A DNA stretch of 64,000 nucleotides from Acerihabitans arboris (GTDB taxonomy: Bacteria; Pseudomonadota; Gammaproteobacteria; Enterobacterales; Enterobacteriaceae). The DNA is taken from positions 405,684-469,683 of the forward strand of contig NZ_WUBS01000002.1 in the NCBI RefSeq assembly GCF_010131535.1. Reading direction: 5' to 3'. A program made the translations under genes and the position numbers. Shown one piece after another: positions 16,495-25,996 of the stretch (its first letter is position 1; each line of letters opens with the position of its first letter). Below the pieces are notes generated by a model. It made no database searches. It worked only from the letters and a program-made list of their open reading frames with translations, and was not told the DNA's origin.

Positions 16495-16734
16495 ATGCCA
16501 ACAATTTTCAGGTTTAAAGGATGGCGGGTGATGATTTACACCATGGATCATTTACCTCCGCATGTACATGTTATAGGAACCAATGGCCAGGTTGTTTTTG
16601 TTTTGCTAAAAGACAACATTGAGCTGAGAGAAATGATTGGCGTAAAATCTAAGGAACTCGCGGAGATCGAGAAGGAGCTTCTTAAACAACTGCCACAACT
16701 ACAGTCAGCATGGGAGCAAATCCATGGCAACTAA
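16495..16734 (+). CDS. DUF4160 protein, putative toxin-antitoxin partner
   Basis: The ATG at 16495 gives the standard family opening MPTIFRFKGWRVMIYTMDHLPPHVHVIG. The frame is open further upstream, but those residues do not look like the family. DUF4160 proteins are small (about 80 residues) and usually sit directly upstream of DUF2442 proteins. The pair is predicted to be a type II toxin-antitoxin system, with no firm biochemical role that I know of. The HxPPHVHV motif could be functional. The gene overlaps the next by 11 bases. Confidence 0.8.
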   Translation: MPTIFRFKGWRVMIYTMDHLPPHVHVIGTNGQVVFVLLKDNIELREMIGVKSKELAEIEKELLKQLPQLQSAWEQIHGN

Positions 16735-17137
16735 AACACAAATCGATGCAGCCGTGCAGCGCGGTCAGGAAACGATGAATAGCCCGTTACGTGCCATTGC
16801 GGCCCGCTACGATGCCAAATCGCAACGCGTCATCGTAACGTTGGTATCTGGTATCGAATTGGCCATACCGCCGGCGATTGTTCAGGGATTAAGCACTGCT
16901 AGCGCTGCGGAACTGACAGACATAGAGATTACGCCCCTGGGGAACGGGCTTTACTTCCCGGCTATTGACGCCGATGTGTTTATCCCGGCGATAATGGATG
17001 GCTATGCAGGAACCAGCAAATGGATGGCGCGCGAACTTGGCCGCAAAGGCGGTTCCGCGACCTCCGAGAAGAAAAGCGCTGCTTCAAAGGCGAATGGCAA
17101 GCTTGGCGGTCGGCCTAAAAAAGCAAAGGTGGCCTAA
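16724..17137 (+). CDS. DUF2442 protein with basic C-terminal tail
   Basis: A 137-residue protein. Residues 25-95 (RYDAKSQRVIVTLVSGIELAIPPAI, then LTDIEITPLGNGLYFPAIDADVFIPAIM) match DUF2442, in which the partner of DUF4160 folds as a small beta-rich domain. The C-terminal 40 residues are Gly/Ser/Lys-rich, with RELGRKGGSATSEKKSAA and LGGRPKKAK, which looks like a DNA-binding tail. That would suit an antitoxin and autorepressor role. It overlaps DUF4160 by 11 bases, implying coupled translation. Confidence 0.8.
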   Translation: MATKTQIDAAVQRGQETMNSPLRAIAARYDAKSQRVIVTLVSGIELAIPPAIVQGLSTASAAELTDIEITPLGNGLYFPAIDADVFIPAIMDGYAGTSKWMARELGRKGGSATSEKKSAASKANGKLGGRPKKAKVA

Positions 17138-17289
17138 TTAACACAACAGCGGGTAATGGTATCACCGCATAGCATGCGCGGCGCTTAACCTTGGCAAAAA
17201 CTGTGTATTTAAAATCTCAGGCAATATCATCGTCTCAATAAATTAGCATATTCAGTATGTAGTCATTTCCTAATCTTGGCGGCAAATCG

Positions 17290-17414
17290 CAGGCATAAAA
17301 AAACCGCCTATCGGCGGTATCAACTTGCTCATACTACTTTGTTTTTATTACGAAATCTGGTTTGGTACCCGGGACGGGACTTGAACCCGTACAGCCATAA
17401 AGCCGAGGGATTTT
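17290..17414 (-). repeat. leuZ 3'-end direct repeat, copy 3 (the native site), with leuZ operon terminator
   Basis: This is the genuine 3' end of leuZ and its downstream flank. The hairpin ACCGCC-TATC-GGCGGT at 17303-17318 is followed on the minus strand by a T-run and is the terminator of the glyW-cysT-leuZ transcript. The same block is repeated at 15097 and 16167. Confidence 0.85.
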
Positions 17415-17449
17415 AAATCCCTTGTGTCTACCGATTCCACCACCCGGGC
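17363..17449 (-). tRNA. leuZ: tRNA-Leu (anticodon TAA)
   Basis: 87 bases with encoded CCA. The acceptor stem GCCCGGG/CCCGGGT, a long variable arm, the T-loop TTCAAGT and an anticodon loop TTTAAAA (anticodon TAA) are visible. It is third in the glyW-cysT-leuZ cluster, as in E. coli, and is the target of the integrated cassettes on its 3' side. Confidence 0.95.
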
Positions 17450-17467
17450 GTCGGGGAAATAACATAT

Positions 17468-17541
17468 TGGAGGCGCGTCCCGGAGTCGAACCGAGGTGGG
17501 CGGATTTGCAATCCGCTGCATGGCCACTCTGCCAACGCGCC
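17468..17541 (-). tRNA. cysT: tRNA-Cys (anticodon GCA)
   Basis: 74 bases with encoded CCA. The acceptor stem GGCGCGT/ACGCGCC, the anticodon arm GGATTGCAAATCC (anticodon GCA) and the T-arm with GGTTCGACTCC are visible. It is the middle gene of the glyW-cysT-leuZ cluster. Confidence 0.95.
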
Positions 17542-17575
17542 CTTTACTGCCTTTGGAAAGGCTTCGTTGTACATC

Positions 17576-17650
17576 TGGAGCGGGAAACGAGGCTCGAACT
17601 CGCGACCCCAACCTTGGCAAGGTTGTGCTCTACCACTGAGCTATTCCCGC
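17576..17650 (-). tRNA. glyW: tRNA-Gly (anticodon GCC)
   Basis: 75 bases with encoded CCA. The acceptor stem GCGGGAA/TTCCCGC and the anticodon loop of ACCTTGCCAAGGT (anticodon GCC) are clear. It is the first gene of the cluster, downstream of pgsA on the same strand, as in E. coli. Confidence 0.95.
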
Positions 17651-17808
17651 ATCGATAAAAGCTACTTGTTTTTACTTACTAATTTTTAGTGTTATCGTCT
17701 GGCAATCGGTCGTTGCTTTCGATGCGTTGCATTCTACTGACCTGACGTAGCGAGTCAACAGAATTATCGTGCTCAAGCACCTGTTTGTTGATTTTTACGG
17801 CGCTTCGA

Positions 17809-18357
17809 TCAGTGTTCGAACAAATCATGGCGGGCGGCGTTCAAATACTGGAACATCGACCAGAACGTCAGCACCGCGGCAACGTACAGCGCGGCGATGC
17901 CGATGCCGGTCACTATCTGCTCTGGACGCCAGAGAAGCGCGACCAGCGCCAGCATCTGGGCGGTGGTTTTCACCTTGCCAATCCAGGAAACGGCAACGCT
18001 GCTGCGTTTGCCGATCTCCGCCATCCATTCGCGCAGTGCCGAGATAATGATCTCGCGGGCGATCATCGTCGCTGCCGGCAGTGTTATCCACCATGAGTGG
18101 AAATGTTCTGCCACCAAAACCAAGGCGATAGCCACCATGACCTTATCTGCGACCGGATCGAGGAACGCGCCAAAACGCGTCGTTTGTTTCCAGCGCCGGG
18201 CCAGGAAACCATCAAACCAATCGGTAACCGCCGCGAAGATGAAAATCAACGCGCATGCCAGCGGCGCCCAGTAGAATGGCAGGTAAAAAGCCAGGACGAA
18301 AAAGGGTATCATTACGACACGCAACAATGTAAGCCAAGTCGGTATATTCAATTGCAT
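17809..18357 (-). CDS. pgsA: CDP-diacylglycerol--glycerol-3-phosphate 3-phosphatidyltransferase
   Basis: PgsA makes phosphatidylglycerol phosphate, the committed step to phosphatidylglycerol and cardiolipin, in the inner membrane. The 182-residue protein has the CDP-alcohol phosphatidyltransferase signature DG-x2-AR-x8-G-x3-D-x3-D, spread over [13 protein letters not shown] and [13 protein letters not shown] (about residues 46-72). Several transmembrane segments follow, and the length equals the E. coli enzyme. It lies downstream of uvrC on the same strand and upstream of glyW, the conserved uvrY-uvrC-pgsA-tRNA order. It supplies substrate for cardiolipin synthases such as ClsC, encoded at the left end of the window. 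Confidence 0.95.
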   Translation of the reverse strand: MQLNIPTWLTLLRVVMIPFFVLAFYLPFYWAPLACALIFIFAAVTDWFDGFLARRWKQTTRFGAFLDPVADKVMVAIALVLVAEHFHSWWITLPAATMIAREIIISALREWMAEIGKRSSVAVSWIGKVKTTAQMLALVALLWRPEQIVTGIGIAALYVAAVLTFWSMFQYLNAARHDLFEH

Positions 18358-18415
18358 AATGCCACGTTAACTATCTGGCTAAAGTAGAGATAACGAGTAT
18401 GTTGCTACATCGCCG

Positions 18416-20248
18416 TTAGTGTTTCAATGCATTAAAAATTTTTTCTGCCAATGCGTTTGAAATACCCGGTACCTGAGCAATTTCCTCAAGACTTGCGTTC
18501 CGTAAAGGCTGCAAACCGCCCATGTATTTTAACAGGGTTTGGCGACGTTTAGGGCCCACACCTTCAATTAATTCCAATGCGCTGGTATTTTTAACTTTGG
18601 CACGCTTATTACGATGCCCGGTGATGGCATGGCTGTGGGAATCATCGCGGATATGCTGGATGACATGCAGCGCTGGCGAATCAGGCGGCAACGATATGCC
18701 TTCGCCATGCGCCTTGAAGAACAGCGTTTCCAGCCCCGCTTTTCGCTCCGTGCCTTTGGCAATACCCAACAGGATAACCCGTGATTTGTCCCAGGGCACA
18801 TCCAACTGGGCAAAAACATCAATCGCCATCCCCAGTTGCCCCTTGCCGCCATCGATAATAACCACATCGGGAATTTTGCTGTCCTCGAGCGCCTTACCGT
18901 AACGGCGGCGCAATACTTGTGTCATGGCCGCGTAATCATCCCCAGGCGTGATGCCCTCTATATTAAAGCGACGATACTCGGCCCGCACCGGTCCGTTGGC
19001 GTCAAACACCACGCAGGAGGCGATGGTTTGCTCGCCCATGGTATGGCTGATGTCAAAACACTCCATTCGCCTGATGGACTCCAGTCCCAGCAGTTCAGCC
19101 AGTGCCGCAAGTCGCTGGTGGATAGTGGACTGCTGGGATAATTTTGTGATCAATGCCGTCGAGGCATTGGTGCGCGCCAATTTCAGATAACGCGCGCGGT
19201 CGCCACGGGGGCGCGATTGAATTTGCACCTTGCGTCCGGCCAGCTCACTTAACGATTCCGATAGCAGATCTTTTTCCGGCAGGGAAAAATCGAGCAGGAT
19301 TTCCCCGGGCAAGGTGCGCATCTGGCTGCCTTGCAGATAGAATTGGCCGACAAACGTTTGCACCACTTCGGAGAGATCGGTTCCCATCGGCACTTTAGGA
19401 AAATAACTGCGGCTGCCCAACACCTTGCCCTGGCGGATAAATAACACATGCACGCATGCCATGCCGGCATCGAATGCGACGCCGATAACATCCAGATCTT
19501 CATTATCGCCCGTAACGAACTGTTTTTCGGTAACCCGCCTAACCGCCTGTATCTGGTCGCGGGCGCGGGCGGCCTCTTCAAAATTCAGCCCCCGGCTGGC
19601 CAACTCCATTCGTTCAACCAGTTGATTCAGGACCTGCTGATCCTTGCCGGATAAAAAAAGCCGGACATAATCAACCTGATGCTGGTATTCCTCGTCACTC
19701 ACCAGGCCCTTGACGCATGGCCCCAGACAACGGCCGATCTGATATTGCAGGCACGGACGGGAGCGATTACGGTAGACGCTATCCTCGCACTGACGGATGG
19801 GGAAAAGCTTTTGCAGCAACGCCAGAGTTTCACGGACGGCATAACCGTTGGGGAAGGGACCGAAGTATTCACCTTTCGCATGCTTGGCCCCGCGGTGCAC
19901 GCTTAAGCGCGGATGTGCATCGCCGCTGAGGAATATCAGCGGGTAGGATTTGTCATCCCGGAGCAGGACATTGTAGCGCGGCTGGAACAACTTGATATAG
20001 TTGTGCTCCAGCAGAAGCGCCTCAGTCTCGGTATGGGTAATGGTCACGTCGATTTGGGCGATGCTTTTAACCAGGGCCTCCGTTTTACGGCTGGAAACCT
20101 GCAGGCGAAAGTAACTCGCCAGACGTTTTTTCAGGTCTTTTGCCTTGCCGACATAAATGACAGTGTCCGCAGCGTCATACATTCTATAGACGCCCGGCTG
20201 ACTGGTGACGGTTTTAAGGAATTCTTTGGGATTGAAGCTGTCAGTCAC
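18416..20248 (-). CDS. uvrC: UvrABC excinuclease subunit C
   Basis: UvrC makes both incisions in nucleotide excision repair. The 610 residues (same as E. coli) show, in order: the GIY-YIG nuclease domain at about 16-94 ([20 protein letters not shown]), a UVR domain that binds UvrB near residues 205-240 (LEERM-like [20 protein letters not shown]), the RNase H-like endonuclease domain ([19 protein letters not shown]), and a C-terminal helix-hairpin-helix pair ([19 protein letters not shown]). It starts with GTG at 20248, and this start overlaps the uvrY stop by 8 bases, so the two genes are translationally coupled. Confidence 0.96.
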   Translation of the reverse strand: MTDSFNPKEFLKTVTSQPGVYRMYDAADTVIYVGKAKDLKKRLASYFRLQVSSRKTEALVKSIAQIDVTITHTETEALLLEHNYIKLFQPRYNVLLRDDKSYPLIFLSGDAHPRLSVHRGAKHAKGEYFGPFPNGYAVRETLALLQKLFPIRQCEDSVYRNRSRPCLQYQIGRCLGPCVKGLVSDEEYQHQVDYVRLFLSGKDQQVLNQLVERMELASRGLNFEEAARARDQIQAVRRVTEKQFVTGDNEDLDVIGVAFDAGMACVHVLFIRQGKVLGSRSYFPKVPMGTDLSEVVQTFVGQFYLQGSQMRTLPGEILLDFSLPEKDLLSESLSELAGRKVQIQSRPRGDRARYLKLARTNASTALITKLSQQSTIHQRLAALAELLGLESIRRMECFDISHTMGEQTIASCVVFDANGPVRAEYRRFNIEGITPGDDYAAMTQVLRRRYGKALEDSKIPDVVIIDGGKGQLGMAIDVFAQLDVPWDKSRVILLGIAKGTERKAGLETLFFKAHGEGISLPPDSPALHVIQHIRDDSHSHAITGHRNKRAKVKNTSALELIEGVGPKRRQTLLKYMGGLQPLRNASLEEIAQVPGISNALAEKIFNALKH

Positions 20249-20897
20249 TGCTTAATAAACTCTCCGCATTGAACAACCCATGCCGGATGGCCAAATGTGT
20301 TAATTCGACATCGCCGCCGATGTTAAGTTTACTAAACATTCTATAACGATAGCTATTTACCGTTTTGGGGCTCAGATTAAGTTGCTCAGAAATCTCATTC
20401 ACTTTTTGCCCCTTGGTGATCATCAACATAATCTGCAACTCGCGTTGGGACAAACATTCAAACGGCGTCTCCGCCTGGGGCTCAAGCTGGCTCAAGGCCA
20501 TCTGCTGCGCGATGTCTGAGGCAATGTAGCGCTTACCGGCGTTGACGGAGCGGATGGCACAAATCACTTCCTGTGGCGCCGCCGCTTTGCTCAGATATCC
20601 CGCCGCTCCCGCCTGCATTACTTTAGCAGGTAATGGATTCTCAGTGTGAATAGTGAGCATGATAACTTTGATATCAGGAGAGAAACGGATGATTTTACGC
20701 GTAGCCTCAAGGCCGCCGATCCCCGGCATGTTCATATCCATCAACACCACGTTGACACAATTGCTACGGCACCATTTTACCGCATCTTCGCCACACTGCG
20801 CTTCCCCAACAACTTTAAAACCTTTGATATCATCAAGAATGCGTCGTATCCCTGCACGCACTAATTCGTGGTCATCAACAAGAAAAACGCTTATCAA
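20241..20897 (-). CDS. uvrY: Response regulator UvrY (SirA/GacA type)
   Basis: UvrY is the LuxR-type response regulator of the BarA/UvrY system that activates the CsrB/CsrC regulatory RNAs and so controls carbon metabolism and virulence switches. The receiver domain has its acidic pocket in VDDHE (residues 7-11) and the phosphorylated Asp in [10 protein letters not shown] (about residue 54). The helix-turn-helix near residues 150-205 contains [17 protein letters not shown]. The TTG at 20897 is chosen because GGAG lies 8 bases upstream and it gives 218 residues, as in E. coli. A longer frame starts from another TTG at 20912. Confidence 0.94.
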   Translation of the reverse strand: MISVFLVDDHELVRAGIRRILDDIKGFKVVGEAQCGEDAVKWCRSNCVNVVLMDMNMPGIGGLEATRKIIRFSPDIKVIMLTIHTENPLPAKVMQAGAAGYLSKAAAPQEVICAIRSVNAGKRYIASDIAQQMALSQLEPQAETPFECLSQRELQIMLMITKGQKVNEISEQLNLSPKTVNSYRYRMFSKLNIGGDVELTHLAIRHGLFNAESLLSSD

Positions 20898-21551
20898 AGA
20901 TAAAATCTCCAAAAAAAGGGAGTGATGTAAAGCGAATCAGATATTTATGACTTAATATTACTGCTTTTTAAGTAAATAATGAATATAGATATCCGCTTAT
21001 ACTATAAAAATTCAGCAGTGCTACCTGTTGATACTCATTTTAGACATATAGGTTAAGCTACGGCAAGAGAATTTCACAACAATCGCTTGACTGTTTTACA
21101 TTCCTTTGATCAAGCTGCCACAACGGTGGGTATTTACCTACTGCCGTGGTTTATATGCTTAAAAGTTGACCTTAGAGAAAAATAGTTAAATGCGATAAAA
21201 TACAATTAGTTAAGTAAAAATGCAATATTAAGCTACATTGGTATAAATCATTCTTTTTTGAAAGATATTCAATAAAAATATTAATTAGTTATTACTTTCA
21301 GACTTACTTTTCAGTTTTCGAAAGCATATTGCCGCCTGGGGGGATGACGCCCCTGCCCACGCAACTTTACGCACGGTGAATTAGGGCCAGACGGGCAGAT
21401 AAGCCGTTTTCTGCCGCTTCACTTAAGATACTCTGGCGTTTCGTTAAATATCCAAAACAAAACCTGTTATAATTCGCCTTGAGAAGGTGTCGAGAGGGGC
21501 CTAACACCGAAGCCCGATCGGCCAAGACCACATTACGCACTAGGAGACCCA
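20898..21551. other. Long intergenic region between uvrY and yecF
   Basis: About 650 bases between divergent genes, AT-rich in its first 400 bases. Promoters for uvrY and yecF must lie here. The E. coli neighbour sdiA is not present. I see no open frame with a good start or clear RNA structure. Confidence 0.4.
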
Positions 21552-21776
21552 ATGGGTAAAGTTGAATTTTCCACCGACGATGAGACAGCCGTTTTGGCGC
21601 AAGAGCTCAACTGCATGAAGGCCATGGTGACATTGATCCTGAAAGCCATGGGCCAGGCAGATGCAGGAAAAGTCATTATCAAAATGGAAAAATATATCAC
21701 CGAGCTGGAAGATCCTGCGCAGGCGGATGTTTTCAGCAACACGATCAAACAGATTAAATACGCCTATAAGCAGTGA
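21552..21776 (+). CDS. yecF: DUF2594 family protein YecF
   Basis: A 74-residue soluble protein of unknown function, clearly the orthologue of E. coli YecF (shared CMKAMVTLILKAMGQADAGK and DVFSNTIKQIKYAY). It is predicted to be all helical. As in E. coli it lies divergent from uvrY, here after a longer spacer. The start is preceded by AGGAGAC at good spacing. Nothing in the sequence points to a specific biochemical role. Confidence 0.9.
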   Translation: MGKVEFSTDDETAVLAQELNCMKAMVTLILKAMGQADAGKVIIKMEKYITELEDPAQADVFSNTIKQIKYAYKQ

Positions 21777-21902
21777 TATTACAGGCACATATCCTGGCTT
21801 GTCATATCCAATGAAAGCCAGGGCATGTGCTAAAGGATCGATGAGACTTGCTATCAATCATGTTAGACTCCGGGTCCTGACTTCAAGCCTGTTAGTGATT
21901 CT

Positions 21903-22247
21903 ATGAATCTGTTGCTAAAAGCCTTAATGGGTGCCGCGATTGTGCTGTTAATCGGAGTGCTGTCAAAAACACGCAACTATTACCTTGCCGGCCTGCTTCC
22001 CCTCTTTCCCACCTTTGCGCTGATTGCGCATTATATTGTGGGCAGCGAGCGCGGCGTCGAGGCGCTGCGCACCACCATCTTGTTCGGCATATGGGCGGTA
22101 ATACCTTACCTTATATACCTTGTCGCACTTTATTTTCTTATCGGACACTTCCGTTTGTCCCATGCGTTGTCTGGCGCCGTCATTTGCTGGGCCGCGGCGG
22201 CCTGGCTTCTGATCCTGGTTTGGCGAGGCTGGCACGGCCAGGGCTGA
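21903..22247 (+). CDS. glpM: GlpM family inner membrane protein
   Basis: A 114-residue hydrophobic protein with four predicted membrane segments, nearly colinear with E. coli GlpM (KTRNYYLAGLLPLFPTFALIAHYIVGSERG). Its function is poorly defined; in Pseudomonas it has been linked to alginate production. It lies alone after yecF, whereas in E. coli glpM is elsewhere on the chromosome. The start codon is ATG at 21903, with a weak ribosome binding site. Confidence 0.88.
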   Translation: MNLLLKALMGAAIVLLIGVLSKTRNYYLAGLLPLFPTFALIAHYIVGSERGVEALRTTILFGIWAVIPYLIYLVALYFLIGHFRLSHALSGAVICWAAAAWLLILVWRGWHGQG

Positions 22248-22368
22248 ATCTCGTCATGCCAGCGTGGCAATCAATCGCATTTTCGTATTGTTTTTGCTTC
22301 GAAATCCATACTGGATTAATTTGAAAGCACGCTATAATCGAAAAAAATGGCTGGAGTAAAAGTAAAAA

Positions 22369-22530
22369 ATGAAAAGAATACTATTTTTAGCTTTGATTAC
22401 CATTCTTACTGGATGCGTTGAACCACGTCCCACCTCCGACCCAGTGCCGCAAGGCAGTCCGCAAAATGTCGGGAACTGTACCTGCAGCAGCTTAGTAACC
22501 TGTTCCTGTGGCTCGACCGCGAAGCCCTGA
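22369..22530 (+). CDS. Small Cys-rich lipoprotein (53 aa)
   Basis: The product begins MKRILFLALITILTGC, a short lipoprotein signal with lipobox ILTGC. It continues with a Pro-rich mature part and then NCTCSSLVTCSCGSTAKP, which holds four Cys residues in a C-x-C-x5-C-x-C pattern. That could bind a metal or form disulfides. I do not recognise the family. A GGAG lies about 12 bases before the ATG. It is a plausible real gene from its signal and Cys pattern. Confidence 0.5.
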   Translation: MKRILFLALITILTGCVEPRPTSDPVPQGSPQNVGNCTCSSLVTCSCGSTAKP

Positions 22531-22590
22531 TAGAGATTGATTATCATGAATGCCAGGGCAAAGCTTATACATTAGGCCCGGACCTGGCAT

Positions 22591-23622
22591 TCATAACGAC
22601 CTTAGCCATACCACCTGTGATTCGTTCATATTCTCCAGCGCCCATAATTCATGATGCTCTTTTCGGGCCTGGTTAGGCGTGATGCCATAAGCAGAAAAGA
22701 ACAGACGATTGAACGCGGCCGGTTCAAACTGCCAGTAATAAGCAATTTCGGCCACCTTCCATGGTTGATATTGCGGTTTGAGTAACATCCGGGTTGCGGC
22801 AACTATCCTTTTTTTACGGATATGGGCAACAATACCGCCGAATGGCTCAAATAACCGGTAAAGCGAGGAGCGCGACAGACCGAATTTTTGACATATCAGT
22901 TCGGCGCCCAGCGCGGGAACCCGCAGATGCTCCTGGATAAAATCACAAATCCGGGTGATGATATGCAGTTTAGTGTCCATCATTATGGGCTGTATCGGCG
23001 CATGGGTGGAGCGTATGGCGGATATCACAAAATCGATGATGGGCCTGGCAACCTGATTTACCTCCGCGTGGCTGAAGTTTGCGCTATGGCTCATTAACGC
23101 AGTAATATTTGTTGCTATCATCCGGCTAAGAAAATCTTTCTGCGGAATTATTTTACCATGCAGTTGACAGCAATTATCAATATCAGAAAGCAACGCACGG
23201 GGAATAGCCACATAGAGGACATCAATATAATTTGAGTTTCTGGATTCCCGCATCTTCATATTAATAGGCTGAAGGACATCAAGTAAAATAATATCCCCAG
23301 CAGAAAGCTCAATATTGACGTATCCGGCCTTACCTTCAATCCCCCCTTCCACTACCGACATTAATATGAAATGGTCATTTAAATTATCATATTTATGAGG
23401 CAAATTAATTAAACTCTGCCCGGTAGACTTTAGTCGTCCACAAATAAATACATCAAAATGATGCGCTTCAACACTCCAGGTCAAATGTTCAGCCTGCGTG
23501 CGTGAAAAGTTAGACTCGAGCAGGGCGGCGTTAACGCCCGACCGCCAGCGGTCGACCTTTGATGTAATGCCTTCCGCAATAAGCGATTTATCAAGAATAA
23601 TACGACTTTTATGATTAGTCAT
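22591..23622 (-). CDS. AraC-family transcriptional regulator (AraC_binding_2-like)
   Basis: A 343-residue regulator. The C-terminal 100 residues form the AraC/XylS double helix-turn-helix (ICQKFGLSRSSLYRLFEPFGG, then KVAEIAYYWQFEPAAFNRLFF and YGITPNQAR). The N-terminal 220 residues look like the sensor domain of the AraC_binding_2 type, with AGDIILLDVLQP. It is a probable activator, with an unknown ligand and target. No catabolic operon lies beside it. It faces the small lipoprotein gene convergently, and its own promoter lies in the AT-rich gap from 23623. Confidence 0.85.
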   Translation of the reverse strand: MTNHKSRIILDKSLIAEGITSKVDRWRSGVNAALLESNFSRTQAEHLTWSVEAHHFDVFICGRLKSTGQSLINLPHKYDNLNDHFILMSVVEGGIEGKAGYVNIELSAGDIILLDVLQPINMKMRESRNSNYIDVLYVAIPRALLSDIDNCCQLHGKIIPQKDFLSRMIATNITALMSHSANFSHAEVNQVARPIIDFVISAIRSTHAPIQPIMMDTKLHIITRICDFIQEHLRVPALGAELICQKFGLSRSSLYRLFEPFGGIVAHIRKKRIVAATRMLLKPQYQPWKVAEIAYYWQFEPAAFNRLFFSAYGITPNQARKEHHELWALENMNESQVVWLRSL

Positions 23623-24215
23623 CTGGATGCTTAATTATCGAGGGAACGAACATGCGCCTGGGAAAAACCAATGACGCAACCATGTTGATAGAGGATATAT
23701 CAACCGCAGGCATGACATTACGCTAAAGAATTTATATTTAGAATTTTTATAATCATAATCTTTTCGCTTGTATTTTGCAAGATCTATTTTCTTGAACGAC
23801 AGTCAGTTAGCGCCTGAAAGTGTCATATAACATGTTTACAACAATATCTAACAACAACATGCTAATCAGCAGCCAAACCTGAATTGGACGCGATAAATGG
23901 TTTATAATAATAAACCGCTCTTTACTCTCTGGTATTAACCCTTTAGCCACCGCCCGGCCTGTAGTCTATTCAGCATCGCCATTACCGGTGGCCACCCGGA
24001 TCATACATTTTACAACATAGGCAAACCGATATCGCTAAGCGCCCGCCGGGCCAAGGGGGAAGCGCGTCAAGCAAAAAGATCAGATTGCCCAACGTGTGAT
24101 TAATCACACTAAAAATTGATCTACATCCGTAATCTGCGAAGTTATAGGGCGCAGTATTCTTAGGGTCACCCGCTACGGAGTGGCAAACTTAGTTATCTAT
24201 GGTTAAGGAATAGGT
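23623..24215. other. Intergenic region
   Basis: Nearly 600 bases, mostly AT-rich. A 24-codon frame at 23652-23726 has a passable ribosome binding site but nothing else in its favour. Nothing else was recognised, and the region probably carries promoters for the flanking divergent genes. Confidence 0.35.
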
Positions 24216-24401
24216 ATGTCCAAGAAACCTGCTGAAAATTCAAGTAAAAAAAATGTTAACGTTCAATCGGCTGAGTCAAAGAGTGGCAAGAATGAAAACC
24301 ACCCGGCGGCCAATGAAGGGGGCAATACCCAACCCGCGCCAACCAAGCAGGGCCGTGACAGAGATCAAAATAAAAAGTCACGCGAGAACAAACATAAATA
24401 A
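24216..24401 (+). CDS. Small, highly charged, disordered protein (61 aa)
   Basis: The sequence is nearly all Lys, Asn, Glu, Ser, Pro and Gln (MSKKPAENSSKKN ... RDRDQNKKSRENKHK), with no hydrophobic core. It is probably intrinsically disordered and basic. The ATG has AAGGAATAG about 5 bases upstream. It recalls small RpoS-dependent proteins of enterobacteria, but I do not recognise a specific family. A KGG stress protein lies about 750 bases downstream on the same strand. Confidence 0.5.
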   Translation: MSKKPAENSSKKNVNVQSAESKSGKNENHPAANEGGNTQPAPTKQGRDRDQNKKSRENKHK

Positions 24402-25147
24402 TAAATTGTTTTGTATGTAATTTTGAAAATGTCTCGCCGGATGCCGAAAAGTCCCCATCCGGCCTTATCGTTGAGCAACCCTCGCCTGACCCATCGGATT
24501 TATTATCCGTTCACGACCCAGCGGCTGGTTATCTTCATTATAAGCAGACCGACGTTATGACATCGAAGCAAGCCTTTTTATAGAGTGTCCAAGCGCGCAT
24601 GAATGCAAAAACGGCCTGATTGTTCCCTTGCCGCAATCATGGATTTTCACTGAATAACCGTCTGCCGATGCCCTTAGCAGTAAAAACCCTATAGCCTAAG
24701 CGATCATTAACCCATGGGACATATATAATTATTATTGGTGACACTTATCGCAATATAACCCACAACAAAACACCCCTATGAGGGATATATTTTTTAACTA
24801 CACGCCAATTATCTGATATTCCAGTAAAAAGTTTATTCATTTCATAATTATTTCAAAAAACATATTACAAATGTATATATAAATACAATAAAATTATTTT
24901 TGTGACGAAGAATAAAGTAAAGTTATATATATATTTATCAATTAGATACAAAAATAATGAGATTATTCTTAAAGGAGAAGACCTATTTGCGCTTTTACAA
25001 CATGCCTTCTAATATTAACTTTATTGGTGCGCTAGGTAAAATTTTAGCCCAATAAACGATCTAAAGGTTAACTCAATATTTATTGTCTTAGCCTGAGGAT
25101 TAAACTTGGTAAATACATAATTTAATTTATCTACATAGGTGAATATT
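24402..25147. other. Long AT-rich intergenic region
   Basis: About 750 bases. The part from 24700 to 25010 is very AT-rich. No frame with a good start or homology was seen. The promoter of the KGG protein gene at 25148 should lie near 25110-25135, where TACATAAT could be a -10 element. Confidence 0.4.
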
Positions 25148-25321
25148 ATGGCAGAACATCGTGGTTCCGGTAACTTCGCAGACGATAAACAGAAAGCGTC
25201 GGAAGCAGGCAAGAAAGGTGGCCAGAAAAGCGGCAGCGGCAGTTTCAAAAACGATCCTGAAAAAGCGTCCGAAGCCGGCAAAAAAGGCGGCTCCAGCAAC
25301 CATGGCGGTGGCCGCCATTAA
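25148..25321 (+). CDS. yciG: KGG-domain stress-induced protein, YciG-like
   Basis: A 57-residue hydrophilic protein containing two copies of the KGG motif (KASEAGKKGGQKSG and KASEAGKKGGSSN) and the family opening MAEHRGSGNFADD. The E. coli members (YciG, YmdF, YdfM-type) are RpoS-regulated stress proteins, and YciG has been linked to motility. Function at the molecular level is unknown. The ATG at 25148 is preferred over GTG at 25139 because AGGTG lies just before it and the product then has the normal start. It is paralogous to ymdF at 30985. Confidence 0.85.
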   Translation: MAEHRGSGNFADDKQKASEAGKKGGQKSGSGSFKNDPEKASEAGKKGGSSNHGGGRH

Positions 25322-25780
25322 CAGGCCGCCTTGGGTTGTTATAGCGTCCTGCACAGGATTGTAATGATCCAGAGTTATTACCGGTTAGAATACTTACCTT
25401 ACGGATTATATCCGCCTGTAAAGTAGAAAATGGCGATAAACAGTGCCCTTTCAGAGCCTGAAAGGGCATTTAGTTTATCCAGATCCCACCTGTTTCGCTA
25501 CCTGCCATCATCATAAAAATGCATAATGACTTCCACAGTGGCGCAGGTGATATGAGTGTTTAAACAATTTTTCAACCATTACTCAAGGCAATAGGTCGAC
25601 ATTTCAAATAAAGAGTATTTTTTAATAAATCTTATGTTTAAACAGCTTATGAAGCTTAAACATTTTGCCGCTTTTTATCATGCACAATTTTCATACGCGG
25701 ACACGTTGTCGCCATCGAGAGTTATTAGGAGTTGCGCTACGGGGAAGAGTAATACGGATCACAGCAAGGAAATGGGTTGT
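25322..25780. other. Intergenic region between the KGG gene and tRNA-Lys
   Basis: It contains one hairpin (listed separately) and about 300 bases without a recognisable gene. Short open frames that run into the tRNA gene are spurious. Confidence 0.4.
25444..25476 (+). terminator. Hairpin terminator downstream of the KGG gene
   Basis: Arms TGCCCTTTCAG and CTGAAAGGGCA surround a 3-base loop, followed by TTTAGTTT. It lies 120 bases after the KGG gene on the plus strand. Confidence 0.55.
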
Positions 25781-25856
<76 letters not shown>

Positions 25857-25996
25857 AACGCCGTGCATTATTCTCTAGTTGGACCCTGCTGTCAAACGCT
25901 TCGTGGCCTTTTATAAAAAAAATCAGCGAACGACCACCGGGGACTTAATATTTGGTTGAATTCTAGCCACTCGTAACCGATTGTTAACAAAGATGA

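Noticed and set aside
23652..23726. 24-codon frame (MRLGKTNDATM...)
   Set aside because: It has a passable ribosome binding site but is too short and featureless to support as a gene.
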